From Campylobacter concisus (GTDB taxonomy: Bacteria > Campylobacterota > Campylobacteria > Campylobacterales > Campylobacteraceae): a DNA stretch of 64,000 bases. The notes under the pieces are model-generated. The model saw only the letters and a program-made list of their open reading frames with translations, made no database searches and was not told where the DNA came from. The stretch covers positions 1-64,000 of the forward strand of contig LVWL01000019.1 in NCBI GenBank assembly GCA_002092835.1, given 5' to 3'. How positions within the stretch are numbered: position 1 is the first letter of the stretch; every line of letters begins with the position of its first letter. Position numbers and translations under genes: made by a program. Of this stretch, positions 1-8,259 are shown one piece after another.

Positions 1-250
1 TTCAGCAAGTTCCATATCATCTTCTATCATTAAAATTCTAGTCATGATCTTTCCTGTTGTAAATTTATTTTTAAGGATTATAGCAGATTAAGATTTTAAA
101 AATTTAAAAGGATTAAGAGCTGAAATTTCAGCTCTTAATCCTTTTAAATTTTTAAAATCTTAATCTGCTATAATCCTTAAAAATAAATTTACAACAGGAA
201 AGATCATGACTAGAATTTTAATGATAGAAGATGATATGGAACTTGCTGAA
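1..250. repeat. Perfect 250-bp inverted repeat (125-bp arms)
   Basis: Bases 1-125 are the exact reverse complement of 126-250, with the centre between 125 and 126 in GAAATTTC and no spacer. Position p pairs with 251-p without mismatch along the whole length. The right arm holds the promoter and first 45 bases of the response-regulator gene at 206; the left arm holds the same bases inverted and ends in mid-gene at the window edge. A perfect spacerless palindrome of this size is unstable in bacteria, so a fold-back read or chimera at a contig end is the likely cause. The left arm should not be annotated as a second gene. Confidence 0.97.
169..174 (+). promoter_or_regulatory. -10 box TATAAT of the response regulator gene
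   Basis: TATAAT in the context GCTATAATCC lies 31 bases before the ATG at 206, with AGGAAAG as ribosome binding site close to the start. Campylobacter sigma-70 promoters often rely on the -10 box alone. A mirror copy sits on the minus strand at 77-82 because of the inverted repeat and is probably not real. Confidence 0.6.
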
Positions 251-883
251 ATTTTAACTGAATATCTAGAAAACTACGATATTGAAGTAGTGACTGCTGA
301 AGAGCCATATATCGGACTATCTACGCTGAATACAAGTAAATTTGACCTAGTTATACTAGATCTTACATTGCCTGGTATGGATGGATTAGAAGTTTGTAAA
401 GAGATCAGGAAAAATCACAATATTCCTATTATCATATCAAGTGCAAGACATGATATAACGGATAAGGTAAATGCTCTTGATAACGGAGCGGATGATTATT
501 TGCCAAAGCCATATGACCCACAAGAGCTTTTGGCTCGTATCAAAAGTCATCTAAGAAGGCAGAGTATCACCCCAGCAAGTGAGGCGAGAAATTTAAATAA
601 AGACCTAGTTTTAAAAGAATTTGAGCGTGAAATTTTATTTAAAGGAAACGTGCTAAATTTAACTGCCGCAGAATACGACATCTTAAAATATCTACTTTTA
701 AAAGAGGGCGGAGCGGTTACTAGAGAGGAACTCATCTACAATTGCGAGAGCATAAATGAAGATAGCTCAAACAAAAGTATTGACGTCATCATCGGCAGGA
801 TTCGCCAAAAATTAAATGAAAATCCAAAAGAGCCAAAATACATCCACGCGATCCGCGGTATCGGCTATAAATTGGTTCTTTGA
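206..883 (+). CDS. cprR: OmpR-family response regulator, ArsR/CprR type
   Basis: A 225-aa two-domain transcription factor. The receiver domain (about 1-115) shows the acidic pair D9/D10, phospho-acceptor D52 in LDLTLPGMDG and conserved K101 in PKPYDP. A winged-helix DNA-binding domain follows (about 130-225) and ends in the typical IRGIGYKL. The receiver closely resembles H. pylori ArsR (HP0166) as I remember it, and C. jejuni CprR is its counterpart. It is transcribed with the histidine kinase immediately downstream, whose start overlaps this stop (TGATG), so the pair should be translated together. The family controls acid response in Helicobacter and envelope/biofilm traits in C. jejuni; the signal here is unknown. 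The first 45 bases lie in the inverted repeat but read normally. Confidence 0.85.
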   Translation: MTRILMIEDDMELAEILTEYLENYDIEVVTAEEPYIGLSTLNTSKFDLVILDLTLPGMDGLEVCKEIRKNHNIPIIISSARHDITDKVNALDNGADDYLPKPYDPQELLARIKSHLRRQSITPASEARNLNKDLVLKEFEREILFKGNVLNLTAAEYDILKYLLLKEGGAVTREELIYNCESINEDSSNKSIDVIIGRIRQKLNENPKEPKYIHAIRGIGYKLVL

Positions 884-2124
884 TGCCAAGATCGTCTATT
901 TTTATAACCATAACTTTTATCTTTGCTCTTGCGCTCGTTTCGATATTTCTAGCTTTTTTATGGCTCATGGGCTTTGATAAGCAAAACTATACAAGAGAGC
1001 TAAATAACAAATACTCAAACGTTGCTAGGACAAATTTGTTTTATATGGGTGGCATCATAAATAAAACTCAGTACGACCGTCAGCTTTCAAATATCGATAT
1101 GCCAGAGATCAAAGACGAGAAGAAAAAAGATGAAATTTTAAAACAAGCGACCGTTTTAGAAGAAATTTCAAGCGATTTAGGCTCAAGTGCGATCTTGCTT
1201 TATGACAAGCACCACTACTTAAGGATTGAGCATTTAGACGAGCTAAAGCTTTTAATGGATAAGGAATTTCAGCCTTACAGATACGAGGTGATAAAGGCTG
1301 TTTTTCTAGTGGTTGCGGTCATTTTGCTAGGTGCTTACATTTTTGTCATATATAAGATAAAACCACTTAGAAAGCTAAAGCGTCAGATCGTAAAATTTGC
1401 AAATGGTGAGCTTGACGGCGTACAAAATGTTGGCAACGGCAAGGATGAAATTTCTGAAGTTTCAGAGGCATTTTATGAGGCAGTTTGTCAGATCAAGGCG
1501 CTTAATGACTCAAGGCATCTTTTCTTAAGAAATATCATGCACGAGCTAAAAACTCCTATCACAAAAGGCCTAATAGCTGCTCAAATGATAGAAAAAAGTA
1601 AAAATCAAGAGAGGTTAATCTCTGTCTTTCACAAGCTTGAAAATTTGATAAACGAACTTGCTGCGATAGAGCAAATAACATCAAAAATAGGACTTAGCAA
1701 TAAAACGCCATGTTTTATGAGGGATCTCATCGATGAGGCCATAGATATAGCCATGGTAGAAAAAGAGTGTGTTGGTGTCAGTGAGCTTGATGAGGTTAGG
1801 GTGCTTGTTGATTTCAAGCTATTCTCAGTTGCTATAAAAAATATGATAGACAATGGCATAAAATACTCAACTGATAAGCACGTAAATATCGTTGTTAGCA
1901 AGGATCATATGAAATTTATAACTCAAGGCGAGAAGCTAAAAAATGATCTTGACTTTTATATCCAGCCATTTATTAAAGGAGAGGATACGCAAAAGAGTTT
2001 TGGCCTAGGTTTATATATAGTTAGCAATATACTTGATGCTCATGGACTCAAATTTAGATACGAATATAAAAACGGAATGAATGTCTTTGTTTTTGAAAAT
2101 TTACAAGATATAATAGTGACTTAA
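883..2124 (+). CDS. cprS: Sensor histidine kinase, ArsS/CprS type
   Basis: A 413-aa membrane sensor kinase, the likely partner of the regulator at 206. TM1 is about residues 5-29 and TM2 about 137-158, enclosing a periplasmic sensor region of roughly 105 aa. Then come a HAMP-like linker, the HisKA phospho-acceptor H220 in MHELKTP, an N-box (NMIDNGIKYS) and a G-box (SFGLGLYIVSN). The frame also opens one codon earlier with TTG at 880, but ATG at 883 overlaps the upstream TGA and is the more natural start. The ATPase domain is compact and the region between N- and G-boxes is short, as in ArsS. Predicted inner-membrane protein. Confidence 0.83.
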   Translation: MPRSSIFITITFIFALALVSIFLAFLWLMGFDKQNYTRELNNKYSNVARTNLFYMGGIINKTQYDRQLSNIDMPEIKDEKKKDEILKQATVLEEISSDLGSSAILLYDKHHYLRIEHLDELKLLMDKEFQPYRYEVIKAVFLVVAVILLGAYIFVIYKIKPLRKLKRQIVKFANGELDGVQNVGNGKDEISEVSEAFYEAVCQIKALNDSRHLFLRNIMHELKTPITKGLIAAQMIEKSKNQERLISVFHKLENLINELAAIEQITSKIGLSNKTPCFMRDLIDEAIDIAMVEKECVGVSELDEVRVLVDFKLFSVAIKNMIDNGIKYSTDKHVNIVVSKDHMKFITQGEKLKNDLDFYIQPFIKGEDTQKSFGLGLYIVSNILDAHGLKFRYEYKNGMNVFVFENLQDIIVT

Positions 2125-2155
2125 ATAAAACATAATAAACAAAAGAGGGCTAAAA

Positions 2156-2593
2156 ATGGCAGCAAAAATTTTCTCACCAGTTGATATCTTATCAATAATA
2201 GATCTTGAAATAGCTTTTATAAATCGTTATAAAAATGTAAAAGATTATGCAAAAAATTTATCTTTGATATATTTTTCTTTGCCAAGTACTAAAGAGTATA
2301 GTGAGCTCTTTGAAAAATTTTTAAGACAAACTGACGTCGTTGTAAGAGAGAATGAACATTATGTGGTCGTGCTTCATGGAACAAATGAAAGAGGAGCTAG
2401 CGAACTATTATCAGGTATTCAGGAGTTTTTAAACGCTGAGCCAATTGATTTGATTGTAAGCTATCCAAAAGACGGAATAAACGCTAAAGAGCTTACTACT
2501 AAGCTTCAAGATGAGATAAAAGATAATTACGGCGTATTGCTTGAAATGCTTTCAAATCAAGAAAAATTTGAAGCTTTTGAAAGCATGATTTAA
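2156..2593 (+). CDS. Hypothetical protein, possibly degenerate GGDEF fold
   Basis: A 145-aa soluble protein with ATG at 2156 preceded by AGAGGG. I do not recognise a named family with confidence. Residues about 60-130 have the spacing of a GGDEF domain (a 'DVVVRENEHYVVVLHGTNE' stretch followed by an amphipathic helix and a 'VSYPKDG' strand). The GGDEF catalytic signature is absent, so diguanylate cyclase activity is not expected. It lies 31 bp after the histidine kinase and 20 bp before the antiporter on the same strand, so co-transcription is likely. The GGDEF resemblance is inference only. Confidence 0.6.
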   Translation: MAAKIFSPVDILSIIDLEIAFINRYKNVKDYAKNLSLIYFSLPSTKEYSELFEKFLRQTDVVVRENEHYVVVLHGTNERGASELLSGIQEFLNAEPIDLIVSYPKDGINAKELTTKLQDEIKDNYGVLLEMLSNQEKFEAFESMI

Positions 2594-2613
2594 TATAATT
2601 TTGTGGAGTTTGT

Positions 2614-4056
2614 TTGGAGAATTTACTACTATTTTTTGCAGTTTTGCTTATAACCAGTATTCTTCTTAGCAAGATCTCTGATAAATTTGGAATTCCATCT
2701 TTAATAATATTTTTAGGCGTTGGTATGCTGGCTGGCTCAGATGGGCTGCTTGGCGTAAATTTTGATGATCAAATGATTGCTCAAAATGTCGGCATGCTAG
2801 CACTTATCTTTATACTTTATGCTGGTGGGCTAGATACCGATTTTGCAGCGATTAAACCTATTTTTGCTAGGGGTTTGGCTCTTGCAACACTTGGTGTTTT
2901 TTTAACCGCACTAGCTATCGCTCCAGTTGCAAAATATTTGCTTGATTTTACCTGGGTGGAGGCCTTTTTGCTAGGCTCCATCATCTCTTCAACGGACGCA
3001 GCAGCGGTATTTGCCATACTAAGAGCTAAGAAAATTTCACTTAAAAATAGCATTGCGCCATTGCTTGAACTTGAATCTGGCTCAAACGATTCAATGGCGA
3101 TATTTTTAACTATGACGATTATTCAAATGATCTCACTAAATAGTACTCCAAGTGCGTCAGAGTGGGCGATTACACTGGTTAAGCAGTTTGGCATAGGTAT
3201 CGCTATGGGCTATTTATTTGGCGTTGCTTTGCCGGCCATTTTTAATAGACTTCGCCTAAAAAGCTGGGGCCTTTATCCAGTTTTTTCTATCGCTTGGATA
3301 TTACTTTTATACACACTTTGTTTTAAGGTTGGTGGCAATGGCTACTTGGCTGTTTATATTGCTGGAATTTTTATAAATAAAAAAGAGTTTTCTCATAAGA
3401 AAAATTTAGTCGGTTTTCACGATGGTATCGCTTGGACAATGCAGATAGTTGTCTTTTTGACGCTTGGTCTTTTGGTAAATCCTTCCGAGCTTCCAGCAAC
3501 AGCACTAATGGCGCTTGTTTTGGCCTTGTGGCTTATGTTTTTTGCAAGGCCACTTGGTGTTTTTGCATCGCTTGCATTTTCAAAATTTAAGATAAATGAG
3601 CAAATTTTTATCTCCTGGGTTGGGCTAAGAGGCGTTGTGCCAGTTGTGCTAGCTACCTATGTTTATGTCGATGGCGTACGTGATGCAGATATGATTTTTA
3701 ACATTATATTTTTTATGGTTTTGATTTCTATTTTGATACAGGGCATGTCGCTTGGCTTTGCAGCTGATAAATTTAAGGTTAAAGAGAGTGAGCAAGAGGA
3801 TGTTAAGGCAGTAGAAAACTCTCCGATCTTAAGCTACACACTTCGTCAGCATACCATCCACTATGGCTCAAAACTAATTGGCAAAGATTTGGCTCAGCTT
3901 GAGCTTCCAACTGAGTTTTTAATAATCCTAATAAAGCGTAAAAACGAGTATCAAAAGCCGACTGGCTCAACAATCTTTGAAGAAAATGACTTGCTACTGA
4001 TACAATGCGAAAATCAAGTGCTTTATCAAGATACGATTAAGTATTTGACTTATTAA
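2614..4056 (+). CDS. K+/H+ antiporter, CPA family with C-terminal RCK_C domain
   Basis: A 480-aa polytopic inner-membrane protein. The first ~385 residues form about 12 hydrophobic segments of the monovalent cation:proton antiporter fold, with the characteristic unwound-helix region (SSTDAAAVFAIL) and a later GLRGVVPVVLA motif. The last ~85 residues are a soluble TrkA-C/RCK_C-like domain, which typically binds a ligand that gates K+ flux. Layout matches NhaP2/CvrA-type antiporters; C. jejuni annotates a similar neighbour as kefB. The start is TTG at 2614, with GGAG at 2604-2607 as ribosome binding site. Role: K+ and pH homeostasis. Confidence 0.85.
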   Translation: MENLLLFFAVLLITSILLSKISDKFGIPSLIIFLGVGMLAGSDGLLGVNFDDQMIAQNVGMLALIFILYAGGLDTDFAAIKPIFARGLALATLGVFLTALAIAPVAKYLLDFTWVEAFLLGSIISSTDAAAVFAILRAKKISLKNSIAPLLELESGSNDSMAIFLTMTIIQMISLNSTPSASEWAITLVKQFGIGIAMGYLFGVALPAIFNRLRLKSWGLYPVFSIAWILLLYTLCFKVGGNGYLAVYIAGIFINKKEFSHKKNLVGFHDGIAWTMQIVVFLTLGLLVNPSELPATALMALVLALWLMFFARPLGVFASLAFSKFKINEQIFISWVGLRGVVPVVLATYVYVDGVRDADMIFNIIFFMVLISILIQGMSLGFAADKFKVKESEQEDVKAVENSPILSYTLRQHTIHYGSKLIGKDLAQLELPTEFLIILIKRKNEYQKPTGSTIFEENDLLLIQCENQVLYQDTIKYLTY

Positions 4057-4215
4057 AATTTTTGATAAAACTTGCCACATTTCATTTCTCTTTGTAAATT
4101 TTTAAAACTTTACTCGCTTGCCTTAGCAGACTACTAAATTTAACTCTCGCAAGCTTTTTTACTAAATTTAGAGTCGTGATATACTCGCTCGTAAATTTTT
4201 AAAATTTTTCTAACA

Positions 4216-4232
4216 TAAACACATACAGTGTG
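4216..4232. repeat. Short inverted repeat AACACA-N5-TGTGTT
   Basis: A 6-bp-arm palindrome in the 243-bp gap between the antiporter and metY, beside further partly symmetric sequence (CTAACA ... TGTTAG). No gene starts nearby on either strand. It could be part of an antiporter terminator or chance; there is no T-run. The rest of the gap is AT-rich with no coding potential that I can see. Confidence 0.3.
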
Positions 4233-4266
4233 TTAGCATAATTGCATGCTGTCTATAACGTAAGTT

Positions 4267-4297
4267 AAATTTCTAGCCCAAAATGAGCTAGAAATTT
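4267..4297 (-). terminator. Hairpin at the end of metY
   Basis: AAATTTCTAGC (4267-4277) pairs perfectly with GCTAGAAATTT (4287-4297) across a 9-base loop, immediately past the metY stop on the minus strand. It is a likely rho-independent terminator, although the T-run is short. Confidence 0.6.
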
Positions 4298-4299
4298 CT

Positions 4300-5571
4300 T
4301 TATTCTAGGGCTTGAGCCAGATCAGCTATCAGATCCTCGGCGTTTTCAAGGCCTATACTAACTCTTATCAGCTCTTTTGTGATGCCAGCTTTGATGAGCT
4401 CTTCGCTGCTTAGCTGCTGGTGAGTTGTCGAGGCTGGGTGTGTGATGAGCGACTTTGTATCGCCGATATTTACCACGATCTTAAAGAGTTTTACACGCTC
4501 TAGTATCTTTTTTGCACGCTCAAAGCTATCAGTCTCAAAGCAAAATAGCCCATTTGCCATGCCGTCTTTAAAGTATTTTTGTGCCTTTGCATGATCTACG
4601 TTGTCGGCAAGTCCTGGGTATGCCACACTTTTTATATGTTTGTGAGAGTTTAGAAATTTAGCCACTTTTAGCGCGTTTTGCGAGTGTCTCTCAACCCTAA
4701 CAGCAAGCGTTTCAAGCCCTTGTATGAGCTGCCAAGAGTTAAACGGAGAGATCACAGCGCCGATGTCGCGCACGATGGCAAGCCTCATTCTTAGCGTGTA
4801 GATATCAAAACGATCCGTCATATCAGCATATACGATGTCGTGATAGCTCGCGTCTGGCACGTTAAAGTGCTCATATCTCTTGTTGCCTTTTAGCTTCTCG
4901 TTTAGGTGGTTTGCGCTGACGACTACGCCTGCTAGGCTAAGGCCCTGACCGCTCATATATTTGCTAGCACTATGCACGCAAACATCGACGCCGTGGCGAA
5001 GTGGCTGAAAGATGATAGGCGTTGGCACGGTGTTATCAGTGATGCTGATGATGCCATATTTGTTTGCGATTTCTACGATTTTTTCGATATTTGGGATAGA
5101 AATTTGCGGATTTGAAAGCGTTTCAAAAAATATAGCCCTAGTTTTTTCGTCTATCAAACTCTCCAGATCATCAGCGCTGTCGCTGTCAAAGACTCTAGCC
5201 TCTATGCCAAATCTTTTTAGCGTGTGCGTAAAAAGCACCGTCGTGCCGCCATAAATTTTCTTAGCGATGATGATATTATCGCCTGCTTGGGCTAAATTTA
5301 TGATGCTGTAAAACAAAGCTGACTGACCGCTTGCAGTCGCTATCGCAGCAGCTCCGCCCTCAAGTGCGGCGACCCTTTTTTCAAAGATATCTGTCGTTGG
5401 GTTGCTAAGTCTTGTGTAGATGTAGCCGTTATCTTTTAGATCAAACCTAGCAGCTGCTGTCTCGGCACTTCCAAAGTCATAAGCTGTGCTTTGAAAAATA
5501 GGCACAGCCATCGTGCCAAAGCCCTCGTTTGTGTCGTAGCCTACGTGGATCGCAGCGGTTTCTTGCCTCAT
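4300..5571 (-). CDS. metY: O-acetylhomoserine aminocarboxypropyltransferase (homocysteine synthase)
   Basis: A 423-aa PLP enzyme of the Cys/Met metabolism family that makes homocysteine from O-acetylhomoserine and sulfide (direct sulfhydrylation). Visible features are the N-terminal TRLSNPTTD motif, the phosphate-binding SGQSA region, the PLP lysine K204 in SASKYMSGQG and the C-terminal ITHPASTTHQQL motif typical of this family. Length (~420-430 aa) favours MetY over MetB/MetC (~380-400). It is a single gene with its own promoter and terminator, divergent from the 5679 operon. ATG at 5571 is preceded by AAGGAG. Cytoplasmic. Confidence 0.9.
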   Translation of the reverse strand: MRQETAAIHVGYDTNEGFGTMAVPIFQSTAYDFGSAETAAARFDLKDNGYIYTRLSNPTTDIFEKRVAALEGGAAAIATASGQSALFYSIINLAQAGDNIIIAKKIYGGTTVLFTHTLKRFGIEARVFDSDSADDLESLIDEKTRAIFFETLSNPQISIPNIEKIVEIANKYGIISITDNTVPTPIIFQPLRHGVDVCVHSASKYMSGQGLSLAGVVVSANHLNEKLKGNKRYEHFNVPDASYHDIVYADMTDRFDIYTLRMRLAIVRDIGAVISPFNSWQLIQGLETLAVRVERHSQNALKVAKFLNSHKHIKSVAYPGLADNVDHAKAQKYFKDGMANGLFCFETDSFERAKKILERVKLFKIVVNIGDTKSLITHPASTTHQQLSSEELIKAGITKELIRVSIGLENAEDLIADLAQALE

Positions 5572-5603
5572 TTTTGCTCCTTGTTTAAGTAATTTTGGCG
5601 TAA

Positions 5604-5609
5604 ATTATA
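5604..5609 (-). promoter_or_regulatory. -10 box TATAAT of metY
   Basis: Minus-strand TATAAT at 5609-5604 lies 32 bases before the metY ATG, with AAGGAG between. It is divergent from the -10 box at 5652, so both promoters share an ~86-bp intergenic region. Confidence 0.55.
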
Positions 5610-5651
5610 CATTAGCAAAGCCAAAATTTAGGGGATAAAATCAAATTTTGA

Positions 5652-5657
5652 TATAAT
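5652..5657 (+). promoter_or_regulatory. -10 box TATAAT that fixes the start of the next gene
   Basis: TATAAT at 5652-5657 should start RNA near 5664. The reading frame downstream opens at TTG 5658, which would lie upstream of the transcript; the usable start is therefore TTG at 5679, with AAGGA at 5669-5673. Confidence 0.6.
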
Positions 5658-5678
5658 TTGCCAAAAAAAAGGAAAAAT

Positions 5679-6011
5679 TTGAACCAAGTCACGGACAAAT
5701 TTAAGCGTGTAAAATATCTTCGTGCGCTAGAAAAATTTGCAAAATCAGCGATAAACGGGCTAAAAAGAGATGACTTTGACGAGGCTGAATTTCGCCAAAG
5801 AGTGGAGAAAAACGCGAAAGTTATCGAAAAAGTAGAGGCTGTTTATCTTGACCAACCATACTCAAAGGCGCTAGAAAGTTTTATAAATTTGCTTATCAAA
5901 AATGCCCCAAAAGAGGAGCTTTTAAAGGCGGCAAATCTACTTGATAAGCTAAAAAATCAAAAGACATATAAAAAAGAAAAACATAAAAATAAATTTAAGG
6001 ATGAGGATTGA
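5679..6011 (+). CDS. Conserved hypothetical protein, small and basic
   Basis: A 110-aa, lysine-rich, probably helical cytoplasmic protein of unknown function. The start was set at TTG 5679 (ribosome site AAGGA, 5-base spacing) because the TTG at 5658 abuts the -10 box. The C-terminus is strongly basic (KKEKHKNKFK), which suggests nucleic-acid or ribosome contact, but no domain is recognised. The next gene starts inside this stop codon, so the two are translationally coupled. A small hypothetical gene occupies the same place before a HAD hydrolase in C. jejuni. Confidence 0.65.
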   Translation: MNQVTDKFKRVKYLRALEKFAKSAINGLKRDDFDEAEFRQRVEKNAKVIEKVEAVYLDQPYSKALESFINLLIKNAPKEELLKAANLLDKLKNQKTYKKEKHKNKFKDED

Positions 6012-6631
6012 AAGTAGTTATTTTTGATATGGATGGCACGGTGATAGATAGCGGCGAGGCGATATATAAAACGGTAAATGAAGTAAGAGATGAGCTAAAT
6101 TTGCCGCCACTTGAAAAAGAATTTATCATAAAAGCGATCAACGAACCAGGTAGAAATTTAGCCCTTGAGTTTTACGGCATCGACACGCCATGCAAGAGCT
6201 TAAAAGAGGGTTTTGAAGAGAAATTTAAGAAATTTTACGATGAGTGTGCGACTACCTATGAGGGCGTAAAAGAGCTTTTGCAAAAGTGCAGAGATGCTCA
6301 CTATAAGGTCGTTTTGGCAAGCAACGCACCGCATGATACGCTAGAGAAAATTTTAAAGAAAAATGAAATTTATGAGCTATTTGACGAGGTCATCGGCGCT
6401 AGTAAGGAGATACCGCAAAAGCCAGATCCTGCGATGCTTCATCTAGCTGTTAGTAAAACTGGGGCTAGCAAGGCGATCTTTGTAGGAGATAGCCTAAAAG
6501 ACGAGCTAGCCGCCAAAAATGCAAATATGCCTTACGTGCAAGTTTGCTGGGGATTTGGCGAGGAGAGCAAAACTGCCACGTATAACGCCAAAAATGTTAG
6601 CGAGGCTTGGGAGATAATATTAAATTTTTAA
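6008..6631 (+). CDS. HAD-superfamily phosphatase (phosphoglycolate phosphatase-like)
   Basis: A 207-aa hydrolase of HAD subfamily IA. Motif I is DMDGT at residues 7-11 (nucleophile and acid/base aspartates), motif II is the LASNAP segment, motif III the lysine in PQKPDP, and motif IV GDSLKDE. A helical cap of about 60 residues lies between motifs I and II, as in phosphoglycolate phosphatase and PpaX. The substrate cannot be read from sequence. TTG start at 6008 overlaps the upstream stop, after AAGGATGAGG. Cytoplasmic. Confidence 0.82.
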   Translation: MKVVIFDMDGTVIDSGEAIYKTVNEVRDELNLPPLEKEFIIKAINEPGRNLALEFYGIDTPCKSLKEGFEEKFKKFYDECATTYEGVKELLQKCRDAHYKVVLASNAPHDTLEKILKKNEIYELFDEVIGASKEIPQKPDPAMLHLAVSKTGASKAIFVGDSLKDELAAKNANMPYVQVCWGFGEESKTATYNAKNVSEAWEIILNF

Positions 6632-6647
6632 CTTAGTTTTAATTGGC

Positions 6648-6653
6648 TATAAT
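6648..6653 (+). promoter_or_regulatory. -10 box TATAAT before the DUF2018 gene
   Basis: TATAAT in GGCTATAATC lies 27 bases before the ATG at 6680. It is probably the head promoter for the long same-strand run that reaches hemC. Confidence 0.55.
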
Positions 6654-6679
6654 CTTAAGAAATTTTCAAAGAAACAGCG

Positions 6680-6934
6680 ATGATAGATATATTTGAGGGC
6701 AGTGCGAGGGATAAATTTTATGACATTTTGTTTAACGCAAATGCCGTTTTAGTTAAAAACGAGATAGATAAAATTTTTGAGAAATTTGTGGCTATGAGTG
6801 AGCTTTGCGAAAAGCATGGCCTTAGCGAAGACGAGATCAGAAATTTTATAGCCTCAGAGCAAGATAAAGTTTATAACGGAGTAAATGACCTATATATCGA
6901 GCTTAGCGGAGAAATTTTAAGCCAAAATGAGTAA
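6680..6934 (+). CDS. DUF2018 family protein (HP0242-like)
   Basis: An 84-aa, all-helical acidic protein. Its N-terminus (IFEGSARDKFYDILFNA) resembles H. pylori HP0242, whose sequence and pseudo-knotted homodimer structure I recall. The family is confined to Campylobacterota and has no known function. It overlaps the next gene by 8 bp and occupies the same position as in C. jejuni, two genes before the prenyl synthase. Assignment rests on residue patterns, not a search. Confidence 0.75.
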   Translation: MIDIFEGSARDKFYDILFNANAVLVKNEIDKIFEKFVAMSELCEKHGLSEDEIRNFIASEQDKVYNGVNDLYIELSGEILSQNE

Positions 6935-7357
6935 GATTTTCGCGCTCATTGCTTTGCTGGTCGCTCTTGTCTTTGCAAAAGAGCCAAATTTTGACCCAAG
7001 CTCAGTGCATACATTTGAGCTTAAAAAAGATGAATGGGCGAGGGTCTTTATAACTGAAAAGCGAACCCAAAGGGTGAAACGTTTGACTTTCGCTGGACGC
7101 TATTTGATAGTACAAATATCACTGTGCAAAGCTTTTTTAGGCGCTATCCAAGGCAGATGGTCTTTTCGCTAAGACAAGGACAAAACACCTATATGCAGCG
7201 AGTTTTGCCTGATTTTACGATGCCGCCAAATGAGAGCGTAAGCCTTTATATATCATTTATTGATTTTAAGGATAAAAAGGCGCATTTTAGGGTGGCTCTG
7301 CTAGATGAGAGCAAGCGTGTGGATGTGGGTTTTAGAGATCCAGATGAGGATAAATAG
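6927..7357 (+). CDS. Putative exported protein, interrupted by one frameshift
   Basis: Begins at ATG 6927 with a signal peptide (hydrophobic core ending ...VALVFAKE). Reading is coherent to about 7070 and then continues in another frame to the stop at 7357. Adding one base in the CCC run near 7073 joins the halves into a 143-aa protein, with FDFRWTLFDST as restored sequence across the junction. Two separate genes are unlikely because the second half has no ribosome site and starts inside the first. The C-terminal half is rich in beta-strand-like residues. Function unknown; C. jejuni has a similarly placed 'putative exporting protein'. The lesion is probably a sequencing deletion. Confidence 0.7.
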
Positions 7358-7367
7358 AAGGATAAAA

Positions 7368-8259
7368 ATGGATAAAATCGATGAAATAATGAGTGAATTT
7401 ATAAGAGAGCTTGGCTACAAAGAGGCGTTTGAGATGTTTTTAAAGATAAGCTCAGGCAAGAGCTGCGCTCAAAACTTTTTTTAAAAATCGCGGGCGAGAG
7501 TGAAATTTCTCTTAAACTTTGCGCTATCATCGAACTTATCCACCTTGCAAGCTTACTGCACGACGACGTCATAGATGAAGCAAATATAAGACGCGGCAAG
7601 CCAAGCATAAATGCACTTTTTGGTAGTAAAAACTCGGTTATGTTGGGCGACATCCTCTACTCAAAGGCTTATTTTGAGCTTACTAAATTTGATCCAAGCA
7701 TCGCAGCTATCATATCAGACGCAGTCAGTAAACTAAGCATCGGCGAGATGATGGATGTGAAAATGGCTGAAAATTTTAATGAAAACGAGCAAGAATATTT
7801 AAAAATGATCTACTATAAAACAGCTGTTTGATAGAAGCCACGGCTATTTGCGGAGCAAAGCTAGCTGGCAAAGATAGCGAGAAATTTGGAATTTATGGCA
7901 AAAATTTAGGCCTTGCGTTTCAGATCGTTGATGACATATTAGACATAATTCAAGATGAGAAAACGCTTGGCAAGCCAGCACTCAATGACTTTGTCGAAGG
8001 CAAAACGACACTTCCTTACATTTATCTTTATAAGAGCTTAGACGAAGCTGGTAAGATAAAGCTTAAATCGCTTTGGTCAAAGAAACTAAACGCGGGCGAA
8101 ATTTCATGGCTAAAAGAGGAATTTGTTAAGACAAATTCGCTTCAAAAAGCAGTAAATGAAGCAAAAAGGCTTGGAAATGAAGCGATAGAATCGATAAAAG
8201 AGTATAAAAACGCCGAGCTTGAAGGGATCATAAAAAGCATGATAGATAGGGAATTTTAA
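7368..8259 (+). CDS. ispA: Polyprenyl synthetase (farnesyl/geranyl diphosphate synthase), two frameshifts
   Basis: ATG at 7368 after AGAAGGAT. The protein is spread over three frames; adding one base in the A-run near 7443 and one in the T-run near 7827 gives a continuous 297-aa trans-prenyltransferase, the family's normal length. The first aspartate-rich motif is LLHDDVIDE and the second is the DDILD of the IVDDILDII segment, both binding Mg-diphosphate for condensing isoprenyl units. The stop overlaps the hemA start (TAATG). The gene makes FPP for undecaprenyl phosphate and the menaquinone side chain and should be essential, so the shifts are probably sequencing errors. Confidence 0.85.

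Noticed and set aside
1-45. Inverted copy of the response regulator start as a second gene on the minus strand
   Set aside because: It is only the left arm of the perfect palindrome and has no independent sequence content.
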